Shown here one piece after another: positions 5,333 through 7,145 of a stretch of 7,145 nt of DNA. The notes below the pieces were generated by a model. The model did not search any database. It was not told the DNA's origin and saw only the letters and a program-made list of their open reading frames with translations. Location: assembly GCA_026985655.1 (NCBI GenBank), contig JALSQB010000214.1, forward strand, positions 1 to 7,145, written 5' to 3'. Source of the DNA: Campylobacteraceae bacterium (lineage in GTDB: Bacteria; Campylobacterota; Campylobacteria; Campylobacterales; Sulfurovaceae). Positions within the stretch are counted from its first letter, which is position 1. Each line of letters begins with the position of its first letter. The position numbers and the translations under genes are program-made.

Positions 5333-6142
5333 TCACTCATTAAACTGAATAGGCCCTACCCCACTCCCACTAAGTAACTGAATGACATGAGGGTTTTTGG
5401 TGTTGTTAAAAGTTTCGTTGTCTGCCCATTCGATGATTTCTCCTTCAAATAAAAATGCCAAATAGTCAGCACACTTAAAACTCTCTTTCATGTCATGCGT
5501 AATGACCACCGATGTGACTCCTAACTCTTTTTGAAGTTTTAAAATGAGTTGGGTAATAAGGTCAGAGGTGATGGGGTCTAGCCCTGAGGTGGGTTCATCG
5601 TAGAGAATAATTTTTGGCTCCATAATAATCGCTCGTGCTAATCCTGCTCGTTTACGCATTCCTCCACTAAGCTCATTGGGGGCAAGAAGTGCTACGCGTT
5701 TGGCATCTAAGCCTGTCATCGTGAGCATCTTCATGACTTTTTCTTCTACCTCTTTTTCACTCATATCTTTTCGATGTTCTCTAAGAGGAAATGCCACATT
5801 GTCAAAGATGTTCATGCTGTCAAACATTGCCCCATCTTGAAACAAGTAGCCAATATTTTTACGCACCTCTCTTAAGTCGAGTTCACTACAAGTTGAGACA
5901 TTGACCCCATCGACCACGACTTTACCTTTGGTGGGTTTCATTAGCCCTACAATGTGTTTAATAATGGTCGATTTTCCCCCACCAGAAAGCCCTAAAATAA
6001 CCGTGGTTGAGCCTTTAGGGAAAATGAGGTTTACATCTTTAAGCACCTCTTTCGTGCCAAATACTTTTTGAAGATGTTTAATGGCAATAAGTGGGTGCTT
6101 CTCATCAAACACCATCTTCTCTTTGGTCGCGTCAATAAACAT
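5333..6142 (-). CDS. mlaF: MlaF-type ABC transporter ATP-binding protein
   Basis: This 269-aa cytoplasmic ABC ATPase most resembles MlaF, which powers MlaFEDB-type phospholipid trafficking across the envelope with the permease MlaE and the MCE protein MlaD. Motifs in order are Walker A GLSGGGKST (51-59), Q-loop FQDGAMFDS (101-109), signature LSGGMRKRAGLARA (158-171), Walker B IILYDEP (178-184), D-loop SGLD (186-189) and H-loop THD (215-217). The QDGAMFDSMNIFDNVAFPLREH and LSGGMRKR(A/V) wording is typical of the Mla/Ttg2 branch over amino-acid or export ABC ATPases. The N-terminus has about 18 residues before the ABC core. The ATG at 6142 abuts the DUF4149 stop; the nearest Shine-Dalgarno-like AAAAAGG is 11 nt upstream, so coupling is likely. 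No mlaE or mlaD gene is next to it, so the partners must be elsewhere. Confidence 0.85.
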   Translation of the reverse strand: MFIDATKEKMVFDEKHPLIAIKHLQKVFGTKEVLKDVNLIFPKGSTTVILGLSGGGKSTIIKHIVGLMKPTKGKVVVDGVNVSTCSELDLREVRKNIGYLFQDGAMFDSMNIFDNVAFPLREHRKDMSEKEVEEKVMKMLTMTGLDAKRVALLAPNELSGGMRKRAGLARAIIMEPKIILYDEPTSGLDPITSDLITQLILKLQKELGVTSVVITHDMKESFKCADYLAFLFEGEIIEWADNETFNNTKNPHVIQLLSGSGVGPIQFNE

Positions 6143-6625
6143 TTAGCGTAGTGCCTTTTTAAGGGTTAAAATGAGCAATCCTAAAGTAGAAAAAGCAAAA
6201 AGTTTAAAGTTGAGTTCTGAACCTTTATGGACGTTGTTAAAAACATCACTACTTGTAACGGTTTCACCCAAACTTTGCATCTCTAAGATTTGAGGAATGT
6301 AGTAAGAGGTAAAAAGAAGACCAGAGGCTACAACTAAAAAAGTAAATATCATTGACCATTTGGTGTTCTCAAAAGATTTAAATTTAATCACCTCATACAA
6401 AATAGTAATAATGACTAAAAAATTAACCACATACGCCAAACGCTCAAAGACTTGGGTCATCAGTAGCCCCTCTTGAAAACGGCTTAAGAGTTCAGAACCC
6501 AAAAGAAGCTCTGAATGAAAAATAGTAGGAGCAACCACTACTCCTGCTAGAAGCCCAGCTCCGAGTGTTGTTCCTAATGTAATGATGAATATCATTGTAA
6601 ATATTCGGAAGTATTTTTGTATCAT
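6143..6625 (-). CDS. DUF4149 family membrane protein
   Basis: This 160-aa protein of unknown function is predicted to sit in the inner membrane with four helices at about residues 9-32, 62-81, 91-110 and 139-156. The APTIFH segment (32-37) just after the first helix, and the VHKGSELNFKL stretch (132-142) leading into the last helix, match the DUF4149 pattern as I know it. No enzyme motif is visible and the C-terminus is basic (LKKALR). The ATG at 6625 is one base after the prmC stop, with an AAGGA site inside the end of prmC, and the stop abuts mlaF, so all three genes are probably cotranscribed. The pairing with prmC is one I associate with Campylobacterota genomes. It gives no direct functional clue. 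Confidence 0.8.
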   Translation of the reverse strand: MIQKYFRIFTMIFIITLGTTLGAGLLAGVVVAPTIFHSELLLGSELLSRFQEGLLMTQVFERLAYVVNFLVIITILYEVIKFKSFENTKWSMIFTFLVVASGLLFTSYYIPQILEMQSLGETVTSSDVFNNVHKGSELNFKLFAFSTLGLLILTLKKALR

Positions 6626-6626
6626 T

Positions 6627-7145
6627 TTAATCCTTATAAAACGTCACGACAAAACCACGGTCAAACCCAGCTAAGTCTTCATAAAATTTATAATATTTTA
6701 CCCCAATTTCATTAAAAAAGTGTGTCATCGGTTCTTTTTGGTCGTAACCCATCTCACAGGCTAGATATTTGACCCCTTTGGCTTGGACATCTAAGACGAT
6801 TTGTTTTAAGAGTTCATCGCCTATTCTTCCACCAAATAGTGCTTCTTTGGGTTCGTACTCTCCTACATTTTTTTCTAATTTAAAGTCATTAGCAATGTAA
6901 GGAGGATTGGAGACGACTAATTCTAACTCATCTTGAACCTCATCTAAGATGTTTGACTTTATAATGTTTACTCTCGTATCAACTTTATATTTTTGGGCAT
7001 TGGCTTTGGCAACTTTTAGAGGCCTATCACAAATGTCGGTAGCTGTGATGCTTAAGTTAGGAAACTTTCGTGCTAAGACAATCGAAATTGCCCCTGAACC
7101 TACCCCTACTTCTGCTATTTTGGTGAGCTTCTCTTTTTCAATAAT
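6627..7145 (-). CDS. prmC: Peptide chain release factor N5-glutamine methyltransferase, C-terminal part
   Basis: PrmC (HemK) methylates the glutamine of the GGQ motif in release factors RF1 and RF2 using S-adenosylmethionine, which speeds translation termination. The window holds the last 172 residues; the N-terminal helical domain and start lie beyond base 7145. The visible Rossmann-type methyltransferase part has motif I EVGVGSGAISIVLA (fragment residues 12-25), the acidic SAM-ribose position in TATDIC (34-39) and the catalytic, glutamine-binding NPPY (80-83, bases 6897-6908). After NPPY come YEPKEALFGG and GDELLKQIV, a stretch characteristic of PrmC over the related PrmB or DNA methylases. 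The frame closes with TAA at 6627-6629, one base before the DUF4149 start. Nothing suggests it is damaged. Confidence 0.93.
   Translation of the reverse strand: MIEKEKLTKIAEVGVGSGAISIVLARKFPNLSITATDICDRPLKVAKANAQKYKVDTRVNIIKSNILDEVQDELELVVSNPPYIANDFKLEKNVGEYEPKEALFGGRIGDELLKQIVLDVQAKGVKYLACEMGYDQKEPMTHFFNEIGVKYYKFYEDLAGFDRGFVVTFYKD

Noticed and set aside
5269..5343. Type I toxin gene starting IAIVLIAIVLK
   Set aside because: The GTG has an AAGGGG with essentially no spacing, only the first third is hydrophobic, and no antisense RNA promoter was found. It is kept only as part of the repeat observation.

Overview
The window looks like an AT-rich chromosome segment from a Campylobacterota (epsilonproteobacterial) organism of the Sulfurimonas/Sulfurovum/Sulfurospirillum/Arcobacter kind. 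This rests on the base composition, the tight one-strand packing of genes, the prmC-DUF4149 pair and the general look of the proteins. The genus is an inference. Every convincing gene is on the minus strand, so transcription runs from high to low coordinates.

In transcription order, the first block (7145 to 5333) is housekeeping. It holds the C-terminal part of the release-factor methyltransferase PrmC (cut by the window edge), a four-helix DUF4149 membrane protein and an MlaF-type ABC ATPase. The genes abut with gaps of 1 and 0 nt, so they are probably one transcript. A gap of about 170 nt (5164-5332) follows. It contains a short 15-nt tandem repeat and, at its far end, a compact promoter with nested repeats.

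The second block (5163 to 1397) starts with an AAA+ ATPase of the COG1672/DUF234 type, which ends in a nuclease-like PD-(D/E)XK fold. It is followed by a family-6 hypoxanthine/deoxyinosine DNA glycosylase (overlap TAATG), the diadenosine tetraphosphatase ApaH (stop directly abutting start) and an eight-or-so-helix permease of the COG0701 family with a cysteine-rich loop, probably a Cu/Zn efflux protein of the SO_0444 type (18-nt gap with a good ribosome binding site). These four are probably one operon. It joins a base-excision repair enzyme and an alarmone hydrolase behind the ATPase.

The third block (1396 to 1) holds a second, unrelated-subfamily ATPase (COG1373, DUF4143) under its own promoter. 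It is flanked by two copies of an imperfect 28-bp repeat (24/28 identical) and preceded by what looks like a gene tail. Its own C-terminus may be frameshifted just before the window edge.

The most interesting structure is that the two ATPase genes, although from different subfamilies, each carry a dyad with TAACC...GGTTA outer arms enclosing a TATAAT box and ending 2-5 nt before the start codon. This suggests a shared style of promoter-embedded operator, perhaps autoregulatory. I found no RNA gene, CRISPR array, insertion sequence or replication origin.
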